NCBI GenBank assembly: GCA_014802325.1
Contig: JAAVCK010000017.1
Location: 1 to 50,127, forward strand
Source: Bacteroides sp.
GTDB taxonomy: Bacteria; Bacteroidota; Bacteroidia; Bacteroidales; Muribaculaceae
DNA: 50,127 nt
Reading direction: 5' to 3'
Of the stretch, positions 34,173 through 42,638 are shown piece after piece. A program made the position numbers and the translations under genes. A model generated the notes under the pieces. It was not told the DNA's origin. It did no database searches and saw nothing but the letters and a program-made list of their open reading frames with translations. Within the stretch, counting starts at the first letter, position 1. Each line of letters starts with the position of its first letter.

Positions 34173-37118
34173 TCACTCGTCGGCTGTTTTACGGCCGCAC
34201 ACGCTTTTGAAATTGCAGAACGTGCAGGCATGGCTGTCATCGGCCTGAGTGAACGGTATAGCCGGATCGAAGATTTCCGCCACCGTGGAGTTAAACGTAC
34301 TGATAAATTCGTCGTTGATCGAGCGGTAATCTTCAAGCGGTTTTCTATTGAAGGTGATAGGGAGTATGCCATGGGTGGCTATGGTCTTGAACAGGTATAT
34401 GACGGGCTGTATCGGTCCGTCATAGTCGAGCTTACGCGCCAGCATGTTGGAATAAAACATCAGCTGAAGTATAGCCTTGCGCCGGTCGGTCTTCGAGCGG
34501 TCAAACAGGTCGGCCACCGACGTGAAAGAAATCTTATCCTGCCCGGTCTTGTAGTCGACCACACGCATCACCCCTCCGTCGGGCGAATCGGGATATATGC
34601 GGTCCACACGGTCAATTATCTGCTTGAAATTCACCACCAGACCCGGAGCGACCTCCATGCGTCCCTCCACTTTCATCTCCGCATCGATAAACTCAAAGGG
34701 AGTAAAGGCTTTCTCTGCGCGTAGCAGCATCTCGACATACGACGTCATGACACGACCTATCAGAAGCGATTCGCCCACGAGCGGTTCGTCGCAGTCGCGA
34801 CCCTTACGGCGGAAGTGATAGTTGATGGAGCGTGTCACGTAGGGTTCGATATGAAGGTGGCGGCTTATGCTGTCGATCACCTCCGAGGTGATTATGACCG
34901 AATGGGCGTTGCCGCGCAGACGCTTGTAGATATGCTCCATTACCTCGTGGAGTATGGTGCCGAACGTGCCCGAGTCCATGTAGTCGGTAATCTCGTCGTC
35001 AAGATCCAGCCCTTCTACATTTTTAAGGTAAAAGCTGAGCGGACAGTTGATGTAAGAGTTGATCGAAGACGCCGAGAGATACTTGCGTCCCTCGCCGTCG
35101 GGCTGTAGAAAGCAGTTGAGGCGAGCCATTATGTCGGGAGTCTTTTCTATCACTATGGTCTCGTCGCCTATGCGCGGAGCGGGAAACACCTTGCGCTTAT
35201 GCACGATGCCTGCGTCGGGGAAGAGGTAAAGCAGTTGCGAGAGATAGCGCGACATCTCGCCCGAACGCGTGCCCTCGGTGCGTCCGTCGTAGAGCAGTTC
35301 CACGCGGCGCGCGCGCGAAATGAGCCTGTAGAAATAGTAGGCGTAGATGGATTCCTGATATTCGACCGTCGACATACGGTAGGCGCGCCGCAGCGTGTCG
35401 GGGATAAACGAGCGGGTGAAGTGCTTGCGAGGAAACACACGTTCGTTCATCGACAGTATGACGATATTTTCAAAGTCGAGCGCTCGGGTCTCAAGCACAC
35501 CCATCATCTGGAGCCCTTTGAGCGGCTCACCGGTGAAATTGACGGCGGCCGAGGCGAGTGAGCGACGCAGAATGTGGAAGAAAGTGGCATCGCGCATCTG
35601 TATATTCCACTCGCGTATAGAAGTGTACAGCTCTTCGAGCGCGTCAGAAAAACTTTCAAGGAAATATCGCTCTATTTTGCCGGCTTTTCCCTCGGAGAAG
35701 GTGCGGCTCAGCAGATAGTCGACCACGCGGCGGGTATACTGATATACATCGGCGGCATTGCGCAGATCGCTGACGGTAGCGAAAATCACTGCCATATCTT
35801 CGGGCAGATTGGCCGAAAGAAATGCCGATGAGACTGTATACATTTTCTCCAGCTTGAGCGTGGCCAGAAGAGTGTTGCAAGCCTCCATGTCGCCCGACTG
35901 CATCAGGGGGTGCGAGAGTATGGCCTTGACATCTTCGTGGAAAAACACTCTCTCGCCGTGAGAGTCGGCCGACCGCATCTGCATCGAGGTGATGGCATTG
36001 AGGAGCGAAGCCATAGGCGTGAGTTTGAGCGGGAATCCCATCGTCACGTTGAGGTCTGTGATTTCAGCCGGCACAGAGTGAATCATCGGGATGAAAAGGT
36101 CTTCCTCGGGGAGCACTATGGCTGTATCGTGGGTGGGACGTGAGGTATCTATCACGCCCTCTTTCACCCAGTTGTGGAGTATTCGGCCGGTCTCTTTCAC
36201 CATGCCTACCTTTGACGGCACGCATGTGATGGTGATTTGGGGCAGACGGGTGATTTTTTCGGAGTCAATGGTGTAGAGCGAGGGAAAGCTTTCGATATTG
36301 CGACGCATGAAGCGCGCGCCCTTGCTGCCGGGCATGTCGAATGCGGGCGAATTGAAGTCCCAGTAGAAGTCGGCTAATCCGCGGGCTTTAAGGCGCTCGA
36401 ATATTTTCACTTCTGCGGCCGACAATACGTTGAATCCCACGAAGATATAGCGCTTAAACTGTAGCTGTCCCGGCTCGGGATTTTTCACAGCCTCCACGGC
36501 CTCGCGGAGCAGCATGCCTTCCGATGCCAGAGAGCGCTTGCGCAGTCCGGCGCAGTAGTCGGTATATAGCGGAAGAAGTATCTCCCACAGTTTCAGAAAT
36601 TTGTCTTGCAGTCCGGTGGATGTATCGCTCAGATGAGTCCAGAATCGATCGGGATCATATTCCTCCACATCCTGCCCCCAGTAAGCGCGGATGATGTCGA
36701 GCTGGTCAGGAGTAAGGTAGTTGGAATTTATTTCCTTGAGTTTCTTGACGTTGACAAAGAGTGAAGCGGGATCTACGAGATAGCGGTCCACATCGTTGAA
36801 GTCGCTGATTAGCATCTCGCCCCAGAATAGGAAGCGGTCAAAATCGGGAATATCCTGCGACAGATGACGGTAGCAGTCATACAGCAGAAAAAGCTGCTCG
36901 AAGCGTGTGGCGGGCACAAGCCGCGAAAACGACGAAGTGAATCCGGCTATGGTGGTGATCTCCGGCATTATCACCGGACGGTCGCCTATGACCTCGCGCA
37001 TATAGTGGGAGAAGAATGTGGCGCTTCGCTTGTTGGGAAACACGAAGCAGTAGTCGAGGAGTGAGTCGGCTTCGCGGTCAACGTATTCCCGCGCCACCTG
37101 ATAGAGGAAAGGGGTCAT
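34173..37118 (-). CDS. AddB-like helicase/nuclease subunit with PD-(D/E)XK and Fe-S motifs
   Basis: The 981-residue protein resembles AddB, the partner of AddA in double-strand break resection. The N-terminal part (about 1-600) has degraded helicase-like folds, with LETRALDFENIVILSMNE as a recognisable motif VI-like region. The C-terminal nuclease has FGTILHEVMEHIY and the catalytic VVDYKTG (Asp855, Lys857). Four cysteines, Cys692, Cys965, Cys968 and Cys974, give the C...CxxCx5C spacing of the AddB iron-sulfur staple. An earlier in-frame start lies inside the MBOAT gene; the ATG at 37118 overlaps that gene's TGA (TGATG). No AddA/RecB helicase gene is in the window, so the partner must be elsewhere. 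Confidence 0.88.
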   Translation of the reverse strand: MTPFLYQVAREYVDREADSLLDYCFVFPNKRSATFFSHYMREVIGDRPVIMPEITTIAGFTSSFSRLVPATRFEQLFLLYDCYRHLSQDIPDFDRFLFWGEMLISDFNDVDRYLVDPASLFVNVKKLKEINSNYLTPDQLDIIRAYWGQDVEEYDPDRFWTHLSDTSTGLQDKFLKLWEILLPLYTDYCAGLRKRSLASEGMLLREAVEAVKNPEPGQLQFKRYIFVGFNVLSAAEVKIFERLKARGLADFYWDFNSPAFDMPGSKGARFMRRNIESFPSLYTIDSEKITRLPQITITCVPSKVGMVKETGRILHNWVKEGVIDTSRPTHDTAIVLPEEDLFIPMIHSVPAEITDLNVTMGFPLKLTPMASLLNAITSMQMRSADSHGERVFFHEDVKAILSHPLMQSGDMEACNTLLATLKLEKMYTVSSAFLSANLPEDMAVIFATVSDLRNAADVYQYTRRVVDYLLSRTFSEGKAGKIERYFLESFSDALEELYTSIREWNIQMRDATFFHILRRSLASAAVNFTGEPLKGLQMMGVLETRALDFENIVILSMNERVFPRKHFTRSFIPDTLRRAYRMSTVEYQESIYAYYFYRLISRARRVELLYDGRTEGTRSGEMSRYLSQLLYLFPDAGIVHKRKVFPAPRIGDETIVIEKTPDIMARLNCFLQPDGEGRKYLSASSINSYINCPLSFYLKNVEGLDLDDEITDYMDSGTFGTILHEVMEHIYKRLRGNAHSVIITSEVIDSISRHLHIEPYVTRSINYHFRRKGRDCDEPLVGESLLIGRVMTSYVEMLLRAEKAFTPFEFIDAEMKVEGRMEVAPGLVVNFKQIIDRVDRIYPDSPDGGVMRVVDYKTGQDKISFTSVADLFDRSKTDRRKAILQLMFYSNMLARKLDYDGPIQPVIYLFKTIATHGILPITFNRKPLEDYRSINDEFISTFNSTVAEIFDPAIPFTQADDSHACTFCNFKSVCGRKTADE

Positions 37119-38605
37119 CAGTATTGGAGATAAATGAATGGTACGATATCGCTCTGACGCACCTGAATGATAAGCAGCAGCACGAGCGCGAGCACCACGG
37201 CCTGAACTATCGGATGCATGCGTCCCCACTGATATTTAATCCACTGAGTCCAGCTCTTGGGTGAGAAGTGCATGGCGTAGCCGGCTAGCATGGCGAGGAC
37301 TATGAGGAAATATCCGGTGATAAACTGCGGTGCCACCGAGAGGTGGAAGTCATTGACTATCTGACCGGTCATCTGTCCTACATGGTCCATGGACTGCGAG
37401 CGGAAAAACATGAAGATGAACACCACCAGGTTAAACGTCACAAATATGTTGAGAAATCGTCGCCATGCCGGAGTGGCGGCTCCGGGTGTAGACGGAAACC
37501 ATCGGCGCAACGTCTTGTGTATGACGAGCATCGCACCGTGGAGCGCACCCCATATCACATACATCCACGACGCACCGTGCCACAGACCGCCTATCACCAT
37601 CGTGGCCATCTGATTGAAATTGCTGCGGGCCTTGGAGCATCGGTTACCGCCGAGGGGAATATATACGTAGTCACGCAGCCACGTCGACAGCGATATGTGC
37701 CAGCGATGCCAGAACTCCGTAGGACTCTGAGCCTTGAAGGGCGAATCGAAGTTGTCCATGAAGCGGTAGCCGAGCAGGAGAGCGAGTCCGATAGCCATGT
37801 CGCTGTAGCCCGAGAAGTCGCAGTAGAGCTGTATGGCGAAGCCGAATATGGCCACCGTATTCTCAAATCCGCTGTAAAGCGCCGGATTGTCAAACACGCG
37901 GTCAACGAAGTTACCACTGATATAGTCGGCCACTATGACTTTCTTGATGAGTCCGGCCATGATGAGAAACAAACCGTCTGACACCATCTCGCGGGTGGCA
38001 ACGGGATTTTGCGCCACCTGAGGCAGCATATCCTTGGCGCGCACAACGGGGCCGGCGAGCAGTGGGGGGAAGAATGTGAGATAAAACGTATAGTCGAGGA
38101 AGTTGTGGCAAGCCTGCATCTGCCCGCGGTAAATGTCGACTATATAGCTGATGGAGCGGAAAGTGAAAAACGATATGCCGGCGGGAAGTATGATGTCGAG
38201 CGCATCGAATTTCATGGTGGTGAACGAGCTGATGGTGTCGAGCAGAAGGTTGAAATACTTGAAGTAAGCCAGCATGCCCACGTTGACGAGCACGTTGATC
38301 CATACGATAAGCTTCTTTTTCCATACCACCTGTCCGGCTTTTTCCATGAGCAGACCCAGCACGAAGTCGCTTACGCATACGCCCAAGAGTATAAAGCAGT
38401 ATTCAGCCGACGATTTATAGTAGAAATAAAGCGAGAACAGAATCACGAATACCATCTTCACGTTGCGAAACCGTCGCATCAGCGAGTAGATGGCTATGAA
38501 GACTACAAATAGTATCAGAAACAGTCCGGTGTTGAAGAGCAGCGGCGACATGGCGTCGTAGCTCAACACTTTCTGAAGACGGTCAAAGTCAATGAACTGG
38601 TGCAT
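37118..38605 (-). CDS. MBOAT-family membrane O-acyltransferase (AlgI/DltB-like)
   Basis: The 495-residue polytopic protein belongs to the membrane-bound O-acyltransferase family, which passes acyl groups across the inner membrane to extracytoplasmic glycans. About 11 hydrophobic segments are present. Family signatures are PTEFWHRWHISLSTWLRDYV and the catalytic histidine in GGLWHGASW (His343). AlgI- and PatA-type enzymes work with a periplasmic SGNH partner; two SGNH genes lie directly upstream. It starts 19 bases after the nearer SGNH gene and its stop overlaps the AddB-like start. The acyl group and acceptor are unknown; acetyl to an envelope polysaccharide is the simplest guess. Confidence 0.94.
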   Translation of the reverse strand: MHQFIDFDRLQKVLSYDAMSPLLFNTGLFLILFVVFIAIYSLMRRFRNVKMVFVILFSLYFYYKSSAEYCFILLGVCVSDFVLGLLMEKAGQVVWKKKLIVWINVLVNVGMLAYFKYFNLLLDTISSFTTMKFDALDIILPAGISFFTFRSISYIVDIYRGQMQACHNFLDYTFYLTFFPPLLAGPVVRAKDMLPQVAQNPVATREMVSDGLFLIMAGLIKKVIVADYISGNFVDRVFDNPALYSGFENTVAIFGFAIQLYCDFSGYSDMAIGLALLLGYRFMDNFDSPFKAQSPTEFWHRWHISLSTWLRDYVYIPLGGNRCSKARSNFNQMATMVIGGLWHGASWMYVIWGALHGAMLVIHKTLRRWFPSTPGAATPAWRRFLNIFVTFNLVVFIFMFFRSQSMDHVGQMTGQIVNDFHLSVAPQFITGYFLIVLAMLAGYAMHFSPKSWTQWIKYQWGRMHPIVQAVVLALVLLLIIQVRQSDIVPFIYLQY

Positions 38606-38624
38606 TGTCTGTCAGATGATTTTT

Positions 38625-39971
38625 TTAGTCGCGTAGGGTTGAAAGAATAGCATCGTAGAGCATCCGGCCTTCAAGGCGGTAGCCGGCAGCCGTGTGATGC
38701 ACGCGGTCTTTGGCAAAGAGGTTGGCCGACAGCCAGCTTGAGCTTGCTCCGGCACCACCGGCCACGTCATACCAGTCATATACGGCCACATTGTTGCGGC
38801 GACCGTAGTCGATGATGGCGTTGCGCACCGATGCTATGTTGGAGTTCACCTTGTAAGATTTCACACTTGTAGTGCGGTAGCGCGGACGCCCCTTTTTAGT
38901 CTTGCCTTTCACGCGCACTTTCTTGCTTGTGGTGATGCTGCGCTGGCATTCCATAGGAGTGGTGAGCACTATGAATGCGTCGGGATTGGTGGCGCGAATA
39001 TTCTTCACGAGCCTGTCGACAGAGCGGGTGAACTCGGCTGAGTCAAACTTGCCGAAGGCTTCGTTGGTGCCCAGCGCTATGATGACGAGCGACGGTTCGA
39101 GCGGTACGATGCCCTGACCGACGTTGCCGATACGGTTGTAGGTATCATATGTGGCGCCGTTGTTGCCTATCGAATGGAATTTCACACCCGGACGGCCTGA
39201 ATCGAGCGACGCACCGTAGACCGTGAGGTCGCCGGCCGACGAGAAGTCCACGTCAATACCCGTGACCGGTTCGGCCAGTATGATCTGGGTATAGTCGTGT
39301 GAAGGCACGGCTCGGAAATGCACAGTCTTGCCCTCCGACGTGGTGACAGACTTGATGGTCATTTGGCCGCGGTGGAATATGGTGACCGACGTAAACGGAT
39401 TGTAGTCCTCTTTCTCCGAAGTGGCTATGAAGAGCTGGCTTTCAGATGTGAGAGGATGGATTGACGTGCCGGTGAAACCCACCGACTGTTCCCACGAGGC
39501 ATTCATCAGTCTGACGGCATTCCACTGGTTGCGGCTTTGGAAATAGTAGTCTGATGGTTCGTTGGTGCCGCTCAGGCGCAGGGGGGCTATGATGCCACGT
39601 CCGGCATTGCCGAAGTCATATTGCATGAGTTCGCGTGTCACACCCGAGTTGATGCCGGCCTGGACGTGGCTGTCGCCTATGAGGAGCATCGACACCGGCT
39701 TGACATTTGACATCATCACGGCCTGACGGAGTTTCGAGGGGTCTGAACCGTTGAGTGTTATCTTGTTGGCTCGCTGACGGATGAACGACGGTACGGGAAT
39801 ATCTATATCGTCGGCATCGCCGTCGGGTATCACCACGGCGTTCTCGCGAATGTCTCGCGAATCGTCCTCGGTGACTACGGTGGTCTCGCTATCGTCAGGC
39901 TGAGCCGCAAATACCGCGGCCGGAGTGACGGCAAGAGCGAGAGTGGCTATGTGGAGTATTAATCGTTTCAT
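38625..39971 (-). CDS. Exported SGNH/GDSL-type hydrolase or acyltransferase (copy 2)
   Basis: The 448-residue protein has a signal peptide (1 to about 22). The SGNH domain shows block I MLLIGDSHVQ (Ser101), a GNNG block, ALGTNEAF as the Asn block and DRVHH (Asp422, His425). A beta-rich insertion of about 150 residues separates blocks I and the later ones, as in peptidoglycan O-acetyl enzymes of the PatB/Ape1 kind. A Lys/Arg-rich insert (about 343-374, with KKVRVKGKTKKGRPRYR) interrupts the domain before the last motif. Its ATG overlaps the stop of the first SGNH gene (ATGA). With MBOAT downstream, it likely acts as the periplasmic transfer or deacylation partner. Confidence 0.88.
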   Translation of the reverse strand: MKRLILHIATLALAVTPAAVFAAQPDDSETTVVTEDDSRDIRENAVVIPDGDADDIDIPVPSFIRQRANKITLNGSDPSKLRQAVMMSNVKPVSMLLIGDSHVQAGINSGVTRELMQYDFGNAGRGIIAPLRLSGTNEPSDYYFQSRNQWNAVRLMNASWEQSVGFTGTSIHPLTSESQLFIATSEKEDYNPFTSVTIFHRGQMTIKSVTTSEGKTVHFRAVPSHDYTQIILAEPVTGIDVDFSSAGDLTVYGASLDSGRPGVKFHSIGNNGATYDTYNRIGNVGQGIVPLEPSLVIIALGTNEAFGKFDSAEFTRSVDRLVKNIRATNPDAFIVLTTPMECQRSITTSKKVRVKGKTKKGRPRYRTTSVKSYKVNSNIASVRNAIIDYGRRNNVAVYDWYDVAGGAGASSSWLSANLFAKDRVHHTAAGYRLEGRMLYDAILSTLRD

Positions 39972-41443
39972 TTAAGATCGTGACTGATGGCGTTGAACAG
40001 GAGGTCGGCCAGTCGCGCCCCTCCCTTGTGGGTAAGATGGATGTAGTCTTTGTTGATGTATCCGCCGCGGCTCCATTCCACCACGGCATCCACACCACCC
40101 ATGGCTTCGCGGGTATCCCAGAAGAGGCAGTGGGCCTTGCGGGCGGCTTCGCGCTGGGCTTCGATCATGGCTGTGGCCGTGGACATGGAGTGTATCTCCG
40201 AACCTCGCTTCTCGCCGCGGTCACCTATGCCCATGAGCAGTATGTCGGCGCGGGGATAGCAGCTGCGCACGTGGTTGATCACATCGACCATGCGGGCGCT
40301 GTATACGCTGTAGTTGCGCTGACGTGCGCTCATGGCGTTGATGCCGAATTCGAGGATGATAAGATTGTAGTCGACTCCGCAGCGGCTCATCTCATAGCAG
40401 AGCGGGCGGCTGATTTTGCTGAGTGTGATGCCTGAGAATCCGCGCGACGACATGCAGTCGACTCCTATGCCGGAGTCGCCGTCGAGCCACACGCCGAGTC
40501 CTACGAGCGACGATGATGTGGTCTTGACGTCAAATCGGGTGGTAGAGCCGTCGACCTTAATCATCTGTACGCCGGCATCGGCCGGCACATCCTCGGAGAT
40601 CCATTCACCCGAGGTGCGGTAGGTGATGGTGGCGCCATTGGGGGCTACGAACAGGAAGCGCGACGTGGACCACGCTCCGGTCTGGGCAAACGCTTTGGTG
40701 CCCTGATAGGTCGACACGGCCTGCGGCGTGGATATGAAGTATTGTTCGGAAAGACCTATGTAGTTGAAGTCACATTTCTTCATGGCCGAGAATGCTTTCC
40801 AGCCGCTTCCGCCTTGCTTCACCGAGCGACGGAATCCGGGAAATTCGGAGTGCATGTTGACGTAGCCTACGCCCTGACCTCCATAAGCGCTCTGTAATTT
40901 TTCGCGCAGATCCTGCGCGAAGATGTCGCCTTCGATGTAGCTGTCGCCTACGAGGGCTATGCGGGCGAACGAGCCTGACTGAATGGTGCGCCGGAGATTG
41001 GCAAGTCCCATCGCTCCGGCCGTGTAGTCCTCGATCACCACGAGGTCACCCACGCGTGAGGCTTTGGGTGCGGGCACTATAGTGTCGTTTTCCACTATGA
41101 TATTGGCCAGCGAAGGAGAAGTGGCCGTGGTCACTGCTGCGGTGTGACGGGCCGGAGTGGAGTCCGACGGGTGAGCCGGCGCGGGATTCACTTTCACGCT
41201 ACCGCTCTCGGCTTCGGCCTGGGCGCGGAGCAGTTCGGGGTCGATATCCTCGAATACTTCATCGGGATCAGGGGCGGTGGAGTCAGCTTCCACACTCAGG
41301 TCGTGCATCACATCTGAGAGCAGATTGAATTCCTTGACTACGCCACCGGTCCACTCGTGGAGTGGAAGCAGCGATAGACCGGCAAGGACTGCTACGGCTA
41401 ATATTATGATGAGGGCGGGATAGCCGGGTTGATTATTTGACAT
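39968..41443 (-). CDS. Membrane-anchored SGNH/GDSL-type hydrolase or acyltransferase (copy 1)
   Basis: The 491-residue protein has a cytoplasmic stub and one N-terminal membrane anchor (about 8-27, ALIIILAVAVLAGLSLL). A Pro/Thr/Ala-rich linker to about 140 leads to an SGNH domain: ALVGDSYIEG with Ser168, ILEFGINAM as the Asn block, and KDYIHLTHKG with Asp466 and His469. The same order of motifs and a similar beta insertion appear in the next gene, so the pair are diverged tandem relatives. The anchor would hold it on the periplasmic face near the MBOAT protein. It overlaps the chorismate-enzyme gene by 11 bases and copy 2 by 4. Confidence 0.87.
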   Translation of the reverse strand: MSNNQPGYPALIIILAVAVLAGLSLLPLHEWTGGVVKEFNLLSDVMHDLSVEADSTAPDPDEVFEDIDPELLRAQAEAESGSVKVNPAPAHPSDSTPARHTAAVTTATSPSLANIIVENDTIVPAPKASRVGDLVVIEDYTAGAMGLANLRRTIQSGSFARIALVGDSYIEGDIFAQDLREKLQSAYGGQGVGYVNMHSEFPGFRRSVKQGGSGWKAFSAMKKCDFNYIGLSEQYFISTPQAVSTYQGTKAFAQTGAWSTSRFLFVAPNGATITYRTSGEWISEDVPADAGVQMIKVDGSTTRFDVKTTSSSLVGLGVWLDGDSGIGVDCMSSRGFSGITLSKISRPLCYEMSRCGVDYNLIILEFGINAMSARQRNYSVYSARMVDVINHVRSCYPRADILLMGIGDRGEKRGSEIHSMSTATAMIEAQREAARKAHCLFWDTREAMGGVDAVVEWSRGGYINKDYIHLTHKGGARLADLLFNAISHDLK

Positions 41444-42635
41444 ATCGGTTGGTCATTAAGAAATCTCTGCGCGACACGTAGTCGGGAAACGTGATGTTTT
41501 CTTTTATTTCGTCGGGGCGAGGTAGCGACGCATCGCCGGTGATTATGCCGTAGAGCGGCGACATCTTGGCCATAAGCTCGTCCCACTCGGCGTCGGCATG
41601 ACTATCGGGCATGATTCCGCCCCCGGAATATATATTATATATGTAGGCTTCGGCGCCGTCGACCAGACAGGGCACCACGAGTGCCGACCGCAGGTTGACG
41701 TAGGCCTCGATATCGTCATCGGATTTTATGCCGACAAATCCGGTGTAGCAGTAGCGCTGATGTTTTTCCAGGCGGGCTATGAGTCTTATGGCTCGGTCGC
41801 GGTCAGGGAATCCGGCCACAGCGGGTGTAGGACTGAGGTCGTAGAGCAGTGCAGCTGCATCATAATCGCCCTCTGCGCCCACGTGGGTACACAGATGCTT
41901 TATCGGGCCGAAATACAGCTCCTCGGGATCGGAAGTCTCCACGGCCAGTCCGGCGTTATCGAAAGTGTCGGTGATATGGCGGAGCACACAGATGTGTTCG
42001 GTGACATTTTTCTCGTCCCATCCGGATGTGTCGTCGGCCGGTTTCGTACCGGCGAGAGCCATCGAGAGCACGGCTTTCTGCTTCGGGAAGCAGCGCGCGA
42101 GAAGTTCGGGGGTGGCTCCGAGCCACAGTCCGGTCTCGGGTGTGAATACGAGGAAGCGGAATGTAGCCGGAAACATGTCGAAATACTCCCACATCACCTC
42201 GGCCGGGTCGCGCAATGACGCCACGGCTGTCATCTGCGACACCACTACCTTTCCTGAATAGCGGCTGATCTCGCCCACGGCTATATTGACGGCGGCGGCA
42301 TGCTGCAACCGGGTGGTGGATTTCAGCGATGGTACCACGTCGGCCGGCATATACAGGCCGTCGACGTTTTCCAGATAGTCAAGCTCGGCCAGTGTCTCTT
42401 GATAGTCATAGTCGTAAGCCACGCCGGCCAGATAAGGCTCGTCGTTATTGAAGAAGTTGATGAAAAATCCGTTCCATTGAGGGTCGGAGAGGTCGGCCCG
42501 ACATTCGTTGTGCTCGTCGGGGCGCTGTGAAAAAAATATCACCTCGTCATATTCGGGTGGCATGTATATGACAAACGGCAGATTGCGCCGCAGGCATCGG
42601 CTTATAGTGTCGGAGTATTCCTTGCGGGATATCAT
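41433..42635 (-). CDS. Chorismate-binding enzyme, probably isochorismate synthase
   Basis: The 400-residue protein belongs to the chorismate-utilising family (MenF, PabB, TrpE). Features are LAGTKPADD with the following EKNVTEHICVLRHI, LSPTPAVAGFP, RYCYTGFVG and the Mg-binding end IYSGGGIMPDSHADAEWDE. The LSPTPAVxG form and the length favour isochorismate synthase (menaquinone branch, the menF role) over aminodeoxychorismate or anthranilate synthase. The first about 120 residues are less conserved. No menD, menB or other men gene lies beside it, which is unusual and keeps the exact activity open. It starts 3 bases after rimO and overlaps the first SGNH gene by 11. Confidence 0.85.
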   Translation of the reverse strand: MISRKEYSDTISRCLRRNLPFVIYMPPEYDEVIFFSQRPDEHNECRADLSDPQWNGFFINFFNNDEPYLAGVAYDYDYQETLAELDYLENVDGLYMPADVVPSLKSTTRLQHAAAVNIAVGEISRYSGKVVVSQMTAVASLRDPAEVMWEYFDMFPATFRFLVFTPETGLWLGATPELLARCFPKQKAVLSMALAGTKPADDTSGWDEKNVTEHICVLRHITDTFDNAGLAVETSDPEELYFGPIKHLCTHVGAEGDYDAAALLYDLSPTPAVAGFPDRDRAIRLIARLEKHQRYCYTGFVGIKSDDDIEAYVNLRSALVVPCLVDGAEAYIYNIYSGGGIMPDSHADAEWDELMAKMSPLYGIITGDASLPRPDEIKENITFPDYVSRRDFLMTNRYVK

Positions 42636-42638
42636 CGG

